A DNA stretch of 64,000 nucleotides from Acanthococcus lagerstroemiae (lineage: Eukaryota > Arthropoda > Insecta > Hemiptera > Eriococcidae). The notes under the pieces are model-generated. The model made no database searches, was not told the origin of the DNA, and was given only the letters and a program-made list of their open reading frames with translations. Below, piece by piece: positions 21,986-33,824 of this stretch (position 1 is the stretch's first letter; the number at the start of each line of letters is the position of its first letter). The stretch lies in contig CM063109.1 of assembly GCA_031841125.1 (NCBI GenBank), positions 31,128,038 through 31,192,037 on the forward strand, in the 5' to 3' direction. Both the position numbers and the translations under genes were made by a program.

Positions 21986-23533
21986 AAAAAATAATGTGAG
22001 TTTAAATCACACTAATAATATACTACAAACATCGTTAATTTTCACGACTCGTAAGGAAAAAGACTTGTTTTGCGGTAAGATGTCTGCGGATAAGATTCAA
22101 TTAACTATAAGTATAAGCCACTGCGTCACTCAGAATGATTCGCTCTCGTTTAAATAGCTTCTGAATGGTTCATTCATTCATCCTAACGAAAATCTCCGGA
22201 GTAGAATTAATTCGGCAAACGACCTCGCCGATTTGCGGATTGGCTGAAATTAGTTCACATGTATAAACTCCTTCAAAATCTTGGTTCTATGTTTGTGTGT
22301 ATGATCTGAAGCTAAACCGTATATCACCAAGAGTAAAATGAAAAGCGTGCTCGAGAGGAGATTAAATCCACGGCTGAATAGCGCATACGTAAACTGCGTC
22401 CCGCTTTCCGATTTCAAGATTGAACATTTTTTGCGGCTAAGGAAAAAAAAATACCACGAACTATTTCGACGAGCGAGTTGAACTAACCACAGCACGGGCG
22501 TCAAGTTACCGTGCGGGCAAAATATGCCAAGTATTTCGTATATTTGATGGAAATTCATGCACGCTTTTGACTCAGAAACTTTAAAAATTATTTATGCCCG
22601 CGTAGTCCACCCTTTTACCCCGAGCACCGAGCAAGCAACCTTATTAATATTTCCTCGCCTCATGTGAATTGTCGCTGTGATTTGATTCTAAAGATGCTGG
22701 TATACGCGAAATATTTTGTTTCTACAAGTTCACCGACATCAGACATGGCAGTTCATCCATTTCAACCGCATTCGCCGCAATTCTATGTATTGATTTTCCA
22801 GACTCCATACGAGCGCGAAAAATACAGACAGGTAAAATTTCTTCTTGCAACTTTCAAGGTATAGTCTTGGGAAATAAGAAAATTTGAATTTTTTTATAAC
22901 AAGCTGTAGTTGGGCGGAAATTGTTCATGTGGGCCCCCTGAGTCGGAAAAAGCTACACAAAATCGGGATGCTGCGTCTTCCATGGTAAGCGGGGCATGCC
23001 TTTCTCATAGTTTTCTTTTTCGAAAGTAATAACTCCCGCCTGCATAGCTGGTACCACCAGGTGCATTCCTTGGGGGTTGCGTATAAGGGAACGGCCTCTA
23101 AATATTAAGAGGTTAGCTGCGAATACGCCATTCGAGCGCATGGACAATCAGCGGCAGTGATAACAGAGTGGGATGTACCAGTCTTGGGAAAGTTAATCAT
23201 CAACACATTCCATACACTCTAAAACTTCGCTATGCCGCCTAAAAGGTATAACTTGGGTTAGGATAGGCTCTCTGAACACAGAGACAGCAACAGTCCTAAG
23301 AGAAGGTTACTGAAATCAACCCGGTGGGAAGGTACGGGGAAACCAGCCTGGCTAATCTCAGGTCATCACATCTATAGCTAAAACCATCCGAATATGTCCT
23401 TGAGGCCGGTGTAGCCCTTAAGTGGACACAGGATACCATTGCCTGCTCATGTGGATTACTTCCAGACCTCTTCAGTTACTGTATTTCTTCTTATTTCCAC
23501 GCAGTCATTCATGTTTGTACATGTCCCTTGCAG
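21986..23533. other. No gene recognised
   Basis: Short frames at 22250-22558 (minus), 22664-22864 and 22953-23147 (minus) lack known motifs. The stretch 22930-23430 is more GC-balanced than its surroundings and may be old retroelement sequence; I cannot assign it. Confidence 0.35.
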
Positions 23534-23708
23534 AGATAAAGAAGTGATTCTACGAGGAGCAGCTGCTGGGAACAGTCTTTTCGATACACAAGGTTATGCA
23601 AGATGCAACTGTAAGACAAAGTGCATCACAAATAAATGTACATACAAAGCTGCTAACAGGTTGTGTACTTCCAAATGCCACAGCAGTTCCTCGTGCAATA
23701 ATAAATGA
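23534..23708 (+). pseudogene. Cys-rich C-terminal exon of a transposon-derived integrase protein (KRBA2/SCAND3-like)
   Basis: After a pyrimidine-rich stretch and a plausible splice acceptor (CCCTTGCAG, ending 23533), a 58-codon frame runs to a stop. It reads RDKEVILRGAAAGNSLFDTQ, then GYARCNCKTKCITNKCTYK, then LCTSKCHSSSSCNNK. This Cys-rich tail closes the integrase-type proteins annotated as KRAB-A domain-containing protein 2-like or SCAN domain-containing 3-like, which derive from cut-and-paste or Ty3-like integrases. The usual KCKCKK has become KCTYK, losing one Cys. No integrase core is visible upstream, so this is an isolated exon or fragment. The frame alone is open; function is unlikely. 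Confidence 0.6.
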
Positions 23709-24182
23709 TAGTCTGAACATAATTATAAGAACTCGACTCAAAATTCTAAATTTTATGACACAGGCATAGTTTCATTCATTACACATATTTTAACTTTTAG
23801 TATAGGTACATATCGACAATATTGTGTTCATCGTCCTACTGAATAGATCTTAATTTTTTGGAATTTTATCGCTTTTGTCTGTGAACAAACATTTACTAGA
23901 ACTCACTCGTCATTCACGTCAATCATTAGGAAATCTTGAGATCGCTTCAAAAATTGACAACACTTACTAGCTGATACATTCATTCTCGTCAATTTTTAGA
24001 AAATCTCGTTAATTAGCACGTATGTCAGGCAATCACGTCTTTCACTAGTTATGGACGTTAATCACGAATTTACGACATTTACGGTAACATATACACTTTC
24101 TCTATATTTTCTCTCTCTTTTTTTTTTTTTTTTTTTTTCTATTTTGAATGCCCTTGCCGTTGTTCGCACCAAACACTTCTCG
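23709..24182. other. AT-rich spacer with poly-T
   Basis: No gene. A poly-T run covers about 24118-24138. Confidence 0.4.
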
Positions 24183-24469
24183 CAGAGACAAAACTTGACT
24201 TTCAGTTGGGGCGGGGGGAGAAGGAGAAGGAAAATTTGCGGACAACATTTTCTTTAAGTTTGAAAATTTGCGGACAACATTTTCTTTAAGTTTGAAAATT
24301 TGCCGATTTTTCAATCGAAATATTTTTTTGGTAATTGAAAAAAAATAATAATAAACTAACAAACAAACGTTCTTAGAAAACGAAAAATTCAAATGAACAG
24401 TTTCAAAATTTGCCGACTGCCAAATTATTGGGGATGTTCACCCCCCCCCCACCCATAGTTTCGTCCCTG
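24183..24469 (+). mobile_element. hAT-type MITE (family CAGGGACGAAACT), copy A
   Basis: The left end CAGAGACAAAACTTGACTTT and right end TAGTTTCGTCCCTG match the ends of the copy at 25379-25640. Inside, the 38-bp stretch reading TTTGAAAATTTGCGGACAAC... is duplicated in tandem (24230-24300). A C-run lies at 24441-24450. No target duplication is visible, so it is an old copy. Confidence 0.7.
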
Positions 24470-24988
24470 TAAATGGAGATTGAAACCTTGTCCCCACATT
24501 TGCGCACATGCGTGTACCCTAGTCTGGGAGGGTAAGCTGAAAGGATGTTAGGAATACTTGAGAGGAACGCACAACTTCCTTTACACATTAAGGTGGTCGT
24601 TATTTACTCTTGGTGATATTTTTTTCCTGAATTTCCTTTGATTCGTCTCCTACATTGGTTCCAATAGAATTAAAAAAAATCCTATTATGAAGTTTTAGGT
24701 CGATCGGATTAGGGGAATCCGTGCCACAAGCTCCCTTTTGTTCTTATGGGAAAAACACATGGAGTTTTGACTTTTGTTCCAGACTAAATTTCCCGCCAAT
24801 ATTCACCAGAACCAAAGCCCGTAACTTAAACAATAGAACATTTACCATCGGATTCAGCTTGTGGCATTGGAAAATAAGTCGTTTACTTTCAACTTTTAGA
24901 TCTTAATAAAATGTTAAACTTTCTCAAATTTCATGCTGTAGGTCAAACAGAGAATCTAGTAAAAACGGAGTCGAGGGTACTCCATTTT

Positions 24989-25247
24989 CAGAAACGAAAT
25001 TTCACTTTCAATTCGGGGAGGTGGAGAAGAAAAATTTGCCGACAAATATGTTTTGAAAACTAAAAATTCGCTAGCAAAATTCTTAAAAAACATCGAAATA
25101 TTTTTTAATTAAAAAGAAAAAAATAAACAAACAAACATTCATAAGAAATGAAAAACTCAAATGAACAGTTTCAAGAATTGCCGACTGTCAAATTATTGGG
25201 GGGGGGGGTGTTTCAACCCCCACATCCATCCTATAGTTTCGTCCCTG
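24989..25247 (+). mobile_element. hAT-type MITE (family CAGGGACGAAACT), copy B
   Basis: It begins CAGAAACGAAATTTCACTTT and ends TATAGTTTCGTCCCTG. It is collinear with copy A and inverted relative to copy C, 131 bp away. A G-run lies at about 25199-25208. No target duplication was found. Confidence 0.7.
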
Positions 25248-25378
25248 GACCTAAATATCGATGCCTCAATGTTCTGCACAAATTCAGAGAATTCTTCGAG
25301 GAAAGACTTTAAAAATGTGAAAATGTGATAAGATATAAAGAAAACAATGTTTAAAATACTGGAATTCAAGAATGGGAG

Positions 25379-25640
25379 CAGGGACGAAACTATGGGGTTG
25401 AAATACCCCTCCCCCCAACAATTTGCAGGCAGTTGGCAAATTTTGAAACTGTTCATCTGCATTTTTCAGTTTTTAAGAACATTTGTTTATTTGTTTGTTT
25501 ATTTCTTTTTTCCAATTAAAAAATATTCCGATTAAAGAATTGTCAAATTTTTAATTGAAAAAATTTTTGTGGGCGAATTTCTAGTTCTCAAAAAATATTT
25601 GTCGGCAAATTCTGATTCTGAAAGTTAAGTTTTCTCTCTG
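25379..25640 (-). mobile_element. hAT-type MITE (family CAGGGACGAAACT), copy C
   Basis: It begins CAGGGACGAAACTATGGGG and ends AAGTTTTCTCTCTG. The flanks carry a perfect 8-bp duplication AATGGGAG at 25371-25378 and 25641-25648, which defines the family as hAT-type. With copy B it forms an inverted pair with arms of about 260 bp. Confidence 0.9.
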
Positions 25641-25648
25641 AATGGGAG

Positions 25649-26947
25649 GAAGCTATCCGGGAAAGATTTCAGGGAGGAATAGGAACTAAACAGGGGTTGA
25701 GAAGCGTGTTTCAGGTCGATTTGCACCTTATACTCGTATTAGTGATACGGAAAAATGTACCAAAATTCTACGTCTTCCACTATAAGGCCTGCGGTGATAT
25801 ATAACAGCAAACAGGGTAATTTTCAACTACCTCTTGCTGAAAGTTTTCGGGTGGTTACATGAAAAAACTGAATAGAACGTTTCTTACGTAGAATATTAAA
25901 TTTTTTTTTTTCTAAATGTAATAATCTTTAATATTTTTATAAAAAACCAATTTTGGAGAGCTTAACCCCCTACCACAAAAGACAGAGCACCTTCGTGTTT
26001 TTTTTTCGAGACTCAAAAGGGTCATACGAACAATTTTCGCCGAACTCCAGCTGGGAAACAAAATTTTTTTTAATTCACTTTTTTGGTCCTAATTCGCGTA
26101 AATTAGGGGTAAAGAACTCAGATTTGCATTACTTTTCGACGCTAACAAGTAACAATCGACTTATTCCGTATTTTCAGTCACATTGAAAAAAAGATCCATG
26201 GGAGTGCTTTTTTATTTTACACCGATTATGCCGCCTAAATAAGGCAAGTTGTAATATAGGTGACAGTTTTTTTAAGTTTATTTACGGTTCTTACGAAGGA
26301 GGTATGAAATATCTGCGCGGTACAGAATGTTGGAAGAATTCGTTTTCTCTTCAAAACTGGTTCCCGATTCGCATGTTTGCTTATATGAATGAGAAGAACT
26401 CGAATATTCTTCCAGTAACGTGTGTAAGATTCTTAATTGACCTCGAACAAAAATTCCTCAAATTCGTGTACTTGAGAATGTGGTAGGTTCCTCCTACCCA
26501 TACGTATTGTTAGTTCATCGAATTTAAATTCGTTAGATAATCCGACAAAAGGGGAAAGCATTTTAGAGTTTTAATATTGAAGTGGGTTATGCTTATTCAT
26601 AATTTTATTAATGCTTTATTAAGAGCAAAAAGGTAACGATAAATTAGTTGCTTAGATGCATCTGTACCCCTTATCGAATAAAGTAAATGTAATGGCACCA
26701 AATCCGGGGGCGAAAAAGCCCTTGCCCTCACTCGTCAAGATAGGGAGCTGTAGTACATATCATTTTGCCACCCAAAGTTTCAACAAAAAGAATTGTAAGA
26801 ATGAGAGCTCGCTTACACGAAACGAAATATAACCATGCAGGTACGCTGGACGCTCATTTCTCTTCGAATCAGAAAAAAATGTTTTTGTTTTTTTTAATTG
26901 AAAAAACGTCAATTATCGTCACAATTGGGACCACATCATAAAATTAA
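25649..26947. other. No gene recognised
   Basis: About 1.3 kb of AT-rich sequence. Frames at 25953-26186 and 26304-26486 have no motifs. Confidence 0.4.
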
Positions 26948-27175
26948 TACCGTCAATTGGGGTAATATCAGACGCCGGTGGTAATATCGGCCACTTATGA
27001 CTTGTTCGCTAATAACGATACTAGCGCTTTCGACAACAAGTTATAAGCGGTCGGTATTGCCCACCGGTGCCCGATATTACCCCAGTTGACTTAACTGATA
27101 AACGATACTAGCGCTCTTACAAGTCATGAGCGGTCAGTATTATCACCGGTGTCCGGTATTACCTCAGTTGACGGT
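26948..27175. mobile_element. Foldback MITE with ~80-bp inverted ends
   Basis: The left end ACCGTCAATTGGGGTAATAT and the inverted right end ACCGTCAACTGAGGTAATAC continue matching through CACCGGTG, GACTTGT and GATACTAGCGCT. A third copy of the end motif (GCCCGATATTACCCCAGTTG) sits inside at about 27068-27090. The block is almost wholly palindromic. No clear target duplication. Confidence 0.75.
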
Positions 27176-27814
27176 GTACACAAATTGAATGGCATCAGTG
27201 CCACTTAGTAGCGAGGCAGTGCCACGCAAGATAGTAGATTCAATCTAGAAGTCTAAAACTGAAATTTTATTTGTATACTTAGTATATTTTTTCAAAAATT
27301 TTTTGGAAGCTAGCTGAAAGCTGACAGTTTAAAGCTGAAAGCCAATGATTTTCATGAACGTCGAAAGCCAACAGCCAAAGGTCAGAATAAATTGAAATGT
27401 GCGAAATCTTTATTTTTAAAATTACAGCCAAAAGCGGAAAGTTAAAATTTTATCAGTTGGCTTTCAGTCCCAGCCCAACAGACCGATATACCGTGACGTC
27501 ACACAGTGAGTTGACCGTTAGCAATAGTACCCGTCTTCGGGCCAACGAACGTATGGACTCCCATACGAAAGACACACGGAGCAAAGATCATTATGTAAAT
27601 ATTTCAAAATGAGAAGTAATTACGAAATCAAAGGCATATATTTTTAATCCAGACGGTTCTTAGAATAAACTTCTGGTTTCTAACAAATTTCTTATTCTTA
27701 GGTAGTAAGATAATGATCTTTGCTCCTCGAGGTTTTCTTATCGGAGTCAATACGTGGGTTAGCCCAACAACCGGTACTTCTAATAGTAACCGAGAACAAT
27801 AACACACTGTGTGA

Positions 27815-28037
27815 TGGTGCATTTACACTGAAGCTGACAGCACTGCTGTAGCCAACTTTGCTGGATGTTAGTTATTTTCGTTCACACTGGAGTTAGTCGA
27901 AATATGCTGACAGCAATGTTAGAACTTATCCGATTCAAATCGGATACCGACTAACAATAAGAACTAGCAATATTGCATGTTAGTCACTTTCGAAACTTTG
28001 TTGATAGCAATGTTCGTTTGTCAGTGTAAATGCACCA
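27815..28037. mobile_element. MITE, 223 bp, TGGTGCATTTACACTGA ends
   Basis: Inverted ends of 17 bp, TGGTGCATTTACACTGA, are perfect. TGA precedes (27812-27814) and follows (28038-28040), a possible 3-bp target duplication. Motifs GCTGACAGCA and AGCAATGTT recur inside. The superfamily is not clear. Confidence 0.8.
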
Positions 28038-28040
28038 TGA

Positions 28041-29996
28041 CAGTTCCTATAATTTGCCTCCAATAAAGGCAACGTATCCGTCACTTATTCCTATAGCAGT
28101 TCAAAAGAAGAACGACTTCTGAGTTTGTTGAAATGTCAGATTATATCGAAAGATTACAAAAATGACCACGATGAATTTTGCATCAATTAATTACCATGAC
28201 TGTTATTGTTTGACATTCCATTAAATTTCAGTTATTCAGAAGTGTTAAGAAATGCAGAATTCTTAGTTCCCAAAGGTGCTAAATACGAGATCTTAGGTAA
28301 CGAAGGTGCTAAGTGCACCCTTCTTAATGAGGTCTGGGAATTATAATGTCAATAGTTTGTAGACTGCTTCCATTTTATTTAATCCTCTTAACTATAACTG
28401 TGTTGCCGTAAAATGAGTGGGAAATTGGGAAAAATTTCAAAAGGCTCTCCTGAAAAATTATTTTTTTGCGACTTAGCACCATTGTGCACGAAATCATCGA
28501 TATTTTAGATTTCGTCTAAGGAGCTGAAAGTTTGGGAAGGTTTAAATACTGTTTAGGGCTCCTCCAAATTTAATTAAAAATATTAACACTCTTCCAGATG
28601 AGTTGTGTATGACTCTTTAAGGCTTTTTTATAACTACCAGATATCTTTTATACGATTTAAGAATCTTTCAGGCGTATCTAAAATTCAGGATTGATTCTTC
28701 AAGACTACCAGACTCGTTCACGAGTAATACTTTGAGATTCTTCCAAAACTACTATTCTGTGCTTAGCTGCAACTTTTTTAGGTCCTTCTAAACGTGTTCA
28801 AGATTCCGTAAGATTCTTCAAGACTTGTTTAAAAATCTATAATACTTCTTAAAACATGTTGAAGACTGGCTAAGCTAAGACTATTTTAAGACTACGTTTA
28901 GATCCATTTAATACTCTATTATACCCGACTTCGATTTTTTAAGACTCATTCGGACAGATTTTGAATTCTCCGGGACGCCTCTCGAAACTGAGTGATATGT
29001 GTACACAGTGTGACATCTTAAATTAGAAATTTCAATTATCCTAATTTTTTTTTAATTCAACCACCTGCCCCGTAAATCTGTAAAGGAAAATTTTTCCTTT
29101 TTCTTTTGAATTTTATCAAGCGTTTCAACGATTTATGTGACAAAGGTTTGTGTGACAATGCCATCTGAAGTAAAAATACCAATTTCAATTTAATTTTTCT
29201 CAAAGAGTACAAAAATGAAACAATTTTGAATAAAACAGAATTTTTTCATTGCAAAATTTTAATTTGGAAGTTCCGAGCCGAGACTGATAAGTAGGGTGCG
29301 GAGCTATTGGCTTTATTGAGGTGAAAATTTGGCCCTGAAAATTAGATTTTCGGCAGTATTTGGCGGAAACAAACGAAAACAAAAAAAAAACTCTGAACGA
29401 GACGAAAATACACCCATTTACTTTAAAAATTTCGTATTGTACATAAAATATAACAATCGTGCAATTTTTATAATCGAGTAAATAGGCGCTGTGCATGTGC
29501 AGTGTGTGGTCGTGACTTGTGCTCGTGACGATTAATGGTTTACGAGAAAACTTAATTATTATATTAAATTTAATTCGCCAATGTCACGAAATGAAACTAA
29601 TTTCGATTAATTTAATTTTCTACAGCTTCGGTCTTATGCTAATTTTTCAGATCGATTCGTGATGAAATACGGCAGAAAATGCAGATTTTGGACTCGCGAG
29701 AACTTTTTTCCTGTTCAGGAACAACAGAAGGTTTCCCAGGTAATCACTTCTTTAAAAGCCGCATCAATCGAACATTTTTTCATCTTAAACCGGTCACACC
29801 CAGTGTTGCCTTTCCAACGGATGCGTTTCCAGTGGAGAAAGATGCTAACTGGGTGTCAGAAAGTCAAAAAAAGGTGCTACATTTCGGATGCTAAAGAAAA
29901 AATCTCATCTTTTATTGAAATTTTTGGAAGCTAGATGAAGAGAAGGTTGCTAAATCTAGCATCGAAGAGGCCAACTTGGCAACACTGGCTCACACC
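28041..29996. other. No gene recognised
   Basis: About 2 kb. The block 28560-28960 repeats AAGACT/CTTC-like motifs loosely (AAGATTCTTCAAGACT types), but no clear unit could be set. Confidence 0.4.
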
Positions 29997-30204
29997 CAGG
30001 GCTGCATTTAGCATTCTCACGCTTGTAGGCAGAATAAAAATTACCACCCCTCAGATTTTCGTTCATATTCCCTCCTTCAGTTTTTCGTGTTTTTTTTTTT
30101 AAATACATAGATTATTTTTAAAAAATGCGTCAAACATTTGCCGCTCCCCAAAATCTCCCACCCTAGGCACGTTCCTGTGTTGCTTATACGTAAATACGGC
30201 CCTG
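29997..30204. mobile_element. hAT-like MITE, 208 bp
   Basis: The ends CAGGGCTGCATTTAGC and, inverted, CAGGGCCGTATTTACGTA are similar. The flanking octamers CTCACACC and GTTACACT match at 5 of 8, as a decayed hAT duplication might. A partial right end recurs near 20200-20245. Confidence 0.6.
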
Positions 30205-31166
30205 GTTACACTTATGACAGTAGTTTTCTAGGCCTCACCGATAACACTCGCTATTATGAATTTATCGACTTATCGAGTTTAATTATTTCAAAATCACCCA
30301 AGGAATCATTGATCCTGGTGCGTTGTACCTTAAAATACAAGAAACACAAGATGTTAAGACATACTCTTGAAAACAGATGTAAATTTTTATTCGGCACCAC
30401 AGGGGCAATTGGCGGGGGGCATTCGGCTCGAAGGTAAAGGAGAAGAGAAACCAATGGGAAGGGTAGAAAAAATATAAATAATTTAATCTCTCCGAGAAAT
30501 CAGACTTGACATTTCTTGAGGGAGCCGGTCCCAGCTCAGTGTTTGATATTGCTTATTTTTCTCTATAAAATGGTCATTTTTGTGTTTCACTGACTCAGTT
30601 TGTGTTTCTGCCTTTCGCTCTGTATAGTTTTGTACTTCCGGGGAAATATGTAGTTCAATTTGTTGGTTACATAGAGCACTTTGAACACCCTTAGTTTATG
30701 TTTCTAACTTTTGCTCTCTGTAGTTTTGATCTTCTTGGTGAATATGTAGCTCAATTCGTTGGTTATGTAACAGCTTCGTCAACCTTTAATGGTCCCGTGT
30801 TCCATAGACATTTTCGTTGTTGAATCATATCGCTCATTAAATACAACAATTCACACCTCAAAAATCATGTTTTTTTTTTGGTTTCAAAAATTTGATCGAC
30901 TATAATTTGTGACAGCAAGTTTATTGAATGAAAAATGTTGCCAAGTTTCCGTGTATGTGTAAAGTTTTTATTTTGCCAGTTTCAAGGTCTAATGAAACAC
31001 AGTTTTATTGTATAGACAACTGAAAAATATGTTTTTTGAGTTATGAGTTGGTTTCATTTAGTGAGCAATATCTTGGTGTGATCGTCAGCTTGGCCTTGAT
31101 TTTCAACTGGCTGAAGACCTCTTTAATCAGGTTACTTGTTAGTTTTGAGACTGTTGTTGGTCTTCA
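30205..31166. other. No gene recognised
   Basis: Nothing identifiable. Loose duplication: TTTTGTACTTCC...AATATGTAGTTCAATTTGTTGG at about 30630 recurs near 30725. Confidence 0.4.
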
Positions 31167-31449
31167 CAAGGATGCACCGAAGAGTTTTTTGAAGAGGGGG
31201 GGGGGCAACTGATTCAACTCAAAATTCCCAAGTATCAAAGCAAAATAAAAAAGCTTTTGACTTGTTGGGTTTTTTTAACTTCTCAACTCTAAATCCCCAA
31301 TTGTTCAAGGCAAAAGAAAAAGCGTATTTTTCTCACATCCACTGAAATTTTCCAACTTCGGCTGACTGAAATAGTAAATTTTCCCAACTGCTGAGTAAAA
31401 AATTGCCTACAGGGAGAAGCTCCTTCCTCCCCCTATCGGTACGTCCCTG
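31167..31449 (-). mobile_element. hAT-type MITE (family CAGGGACGTACC), copy 2
   Basis: It is inverted relative to copy 1. The left end has drifted to CAAGGATGCACCGAAG, while the right end GGTACGTCCCTG is intact. The flanks GGTCTTCA (31159-31166) and AGTCTTGA (31450-31457) match at 6 of 8. It carries a G-run at 31196-31205 and the AACTTCTCAACTC motifs of the family. Confidence 0.82.
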
Positions 31450-33012
31450 AGTCTTGAGGTGTAAATGAAATACTATTTCTGAAGTCAGTACTAATTTCAC
31501 GTCGACCCATCTCGATGAGTCTCATAGCATTTCGAATAAATATTATAAGAGTCGCAAACAGGCTTGGAAGAGATTTGATACGAGTCCGCGAATAGCCAAC
31601 CGTGTAAAACAGGTGCGGAAGAATCTTCAACAAGTCTGGAAAAGTATTTAACAAGTTTTGAAAAAAGCCTTGATGAGTTTCAAGAATCCTAGTCTAAACA
31701 GGCCTTCAAAAGTGTAAAATTAACATGAAAGACATATGAACACATAGCACGTTAAAAAAAGTGTTTTGGCCGGTCTAAAAAGAAGGTCTTGAAAACCATC
31801 TCAAGAAGGAATCCTGAATTTAAAAAAGTCGTCTCGGCCCTGATCCAGCAGGCGAGTCACTGATGAGAAAATCTCGCTGAACCGCGATGTATTTGGGACA
31901 ATTTTTTCAAAAGTTTTCTCAAAATTTCCGCCCTCGCTTCGCTCGGACCATATTATGCTTCATGTTTTAAAAATTTAACTAGGTACTTTAAAAATGGCCT
32001 GCTGGGGCTTAACCCCCCCAAATAATTACGGTCTATCTCCGCCTATGTTTCATAAATTGCAATGATTTCTCAATTTAACGACGAGAAAAATTTTCAAGTT
32101 CAGTGCCCTACACCCTTCCCCCGTCGTCATCCATTCCATAAATCCATAATTTGAAAAATGGGAGAAAAACTTGGGCCGGTTAATAATGAGTGGGGCGTTA
32201 AGAATGGCATTTCTCGGTGGGCCGCTAAATTTTCCTATTTCTGGATCCAGCCCTGAAGTTGTCTAAATTGGAGAAAATTGCCATCTGTGGTTTCTTTGCG
32301 GATTATTGTGTATACTAAATTGAATGACTCACCTAAAACCCAGCCCTAACCTGTGTGCTTTCTACCACCGTACCAATGTGCCCTTCGTCAATTTTTTCCA
32401 AATAACTCGAAAAGTATGAGAGGTATTTGGATAGTTTATGGAATCAAAAGTACACTTTTTAAAATGCCTTACAAAATGATCCCAAACATGATGCATTTCA
32501 CTCAAAGGAAAGCGCCGTAAGGGTCATTAAAAAGCAGATATTTTTGAGAAAAATTGAGAAGTAAGACATGATACACAAATTAATTGGCTATGGAAACTCC
32601 AACTATTCTACAAATTCGACATTTTTGGTGCGCATTGTCCGAAAGAAGAACATTATAAAACCCAGTCGGACAAACTCCGTTTCACGCATTTTGGCATTTT
32701 CTTGAATTTTCATTCATATATATTATGTAGAAATTTTCAATAATCAAGAAAGTCGAGTTGCCGTCCACTCATTCAATTCCGTTTCTCCAGCAGTATAGCC
32801 CCCGTATTTCTGGATCAGCTTGGGATCGTTTAGAAGTAGTCCGGGAAAGGGCGTTACGTCTTAAATATGCCTTAAAGAATCTTTAAGCTTATAAACCTTT
32901 ATTTCAAGAGTTGTAAACATGTCTGAAGCGGTCTTGAAGGTGCTCAATTAAGCATGGAAAAGGTATATCAGTATTTTTCAATGAAATTTGCACACGTTCA
33001 GGTTAGTAGCCA
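31450..33012. other. No gene recognised
   Basis: About 1.5 kb. Frames are short and motif-free. The block 31990-32060 (GGCTTAACCCCCCCAAATAA) resembles MITE ends, but no partner was found. Confidence 0.4.
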
Positions 33013-33550
33013 GCCATCTGCGGTAGGGGTGCTGACTATTTACCGGGGGGGGGGGGATACACATAGTTCAAGTTCAAAAAACCTTTATTTGAGGGAATAT
33101 ATAAACAATATTAGTACATAATAACTATAATGAATTAGCGGCCCCAAAGTGGGGCTCGCTCCTCCCCTGAACCATGCCGGGCACAGGTCTCCTGTGGACG
33201 CTCCCATTCATTCATATTCCTGGCTATTCTTTGGAAGTTGTTACTTTTTAGAAATTTATTTATATCATCTTTCCATCTTAATGTTTGTTTGCTTCTTCTT
33301 CTTTGGCCGTCCAGCGGCTGCCAAAAGGTGGCTCTATAGGTCCATCGTTCGTCTCTAAGACGGGAGATGTGTCCCACCCACCCCCATTTTATTATTTTGA
33401 TTTGCCAAACTGAGTTATTATTAAATTTTAATTTCCTTTTGATAACCGAGATTCTTATCCTGTCCCTTCTTGTTATCCCCAGCGTTGCAGCCATCTAAGG
33501 TAGGGGGTGCTGACTATTTACCGGGGGGGGGGGCTTGGGATACACATAGT
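33013..33550. repeat. Direct ~54-bp flank duplication around the LINE end
   Basis: The sequence GCCATCTGCGGTAGGGGTGC, then TGACTATTTACC, a G-run and GATACACATAGT, occurs at 33013-33066 and again at 33489-33550 with one indel and a CTTGG insertion next to the G-run. The LINE fragment lies exactly between, so this reads as an unusually long target-site duplication. Confidence 0.75.
33067..33488 (-). pseudogene. RTE-type LINE 3' end, 5'-truncated copy
   Basis: The minus-strand frame 33494-33135 reads LGITRRDRIRISVIKRKL, then KWGWVGHISRLRDERWTYRA, then QPLDGQRRRSKQTLRWKDDI. This is the C-terminal region of RTE-clade endonuclease-reverse transcriptases, the part after the polymerase with the W-GHI-R and GR-R-WRDD signatures. 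The polymerase itself is absent, as expected of 5' truncation. The 3' untranslated end lies to the left at 33067-33134. The insert is bracketed by a duplicated flank of about 54 bp (33013-33066 and 33489-33550). Confidence 0.85.
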
Positions 33551-33575
33551 ATATAATGTAAAAATTTCTACGAGG

Positions 33576-33824
33576 CAGTGGTGTAGCCCAGAGAAGGGAG
33601 GCACCTGAAATTGAATGTAAAATATGCAAAAATGAGCAATTCTTCGCCTTTAAAACACGTTTATTCGAAAAATTTTTGCTTGAGCAGTAATTTTACCTTC
33701 ATTTTCATAAAATAGTATTCTAATGTCGGCGATCTTTAAAATTACCTCAATTTTCGACTTTTTCTCCCTTTAAAATCTTCATTTCCCCCCCCCCCCTCCT
33801 AGGAAAATCCTGGCTACGCCACTG
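33576..33824. mobile_element. hAT-like MITE (family CAGTGGYGTAGCC), copy 1
   Basis: The ends are CAGTGGTGTAGCC and GGCTACGCCACTG, with a C-run at 33785-33796. A sister copy at 60350-60590 shares not only the element but also some 60 bp of the left flank (GATACACATAGTATATAATG...), so the two loci belong to a longer repeated unit. No 8-bp duplication is evident here. Confidence 0.75.
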
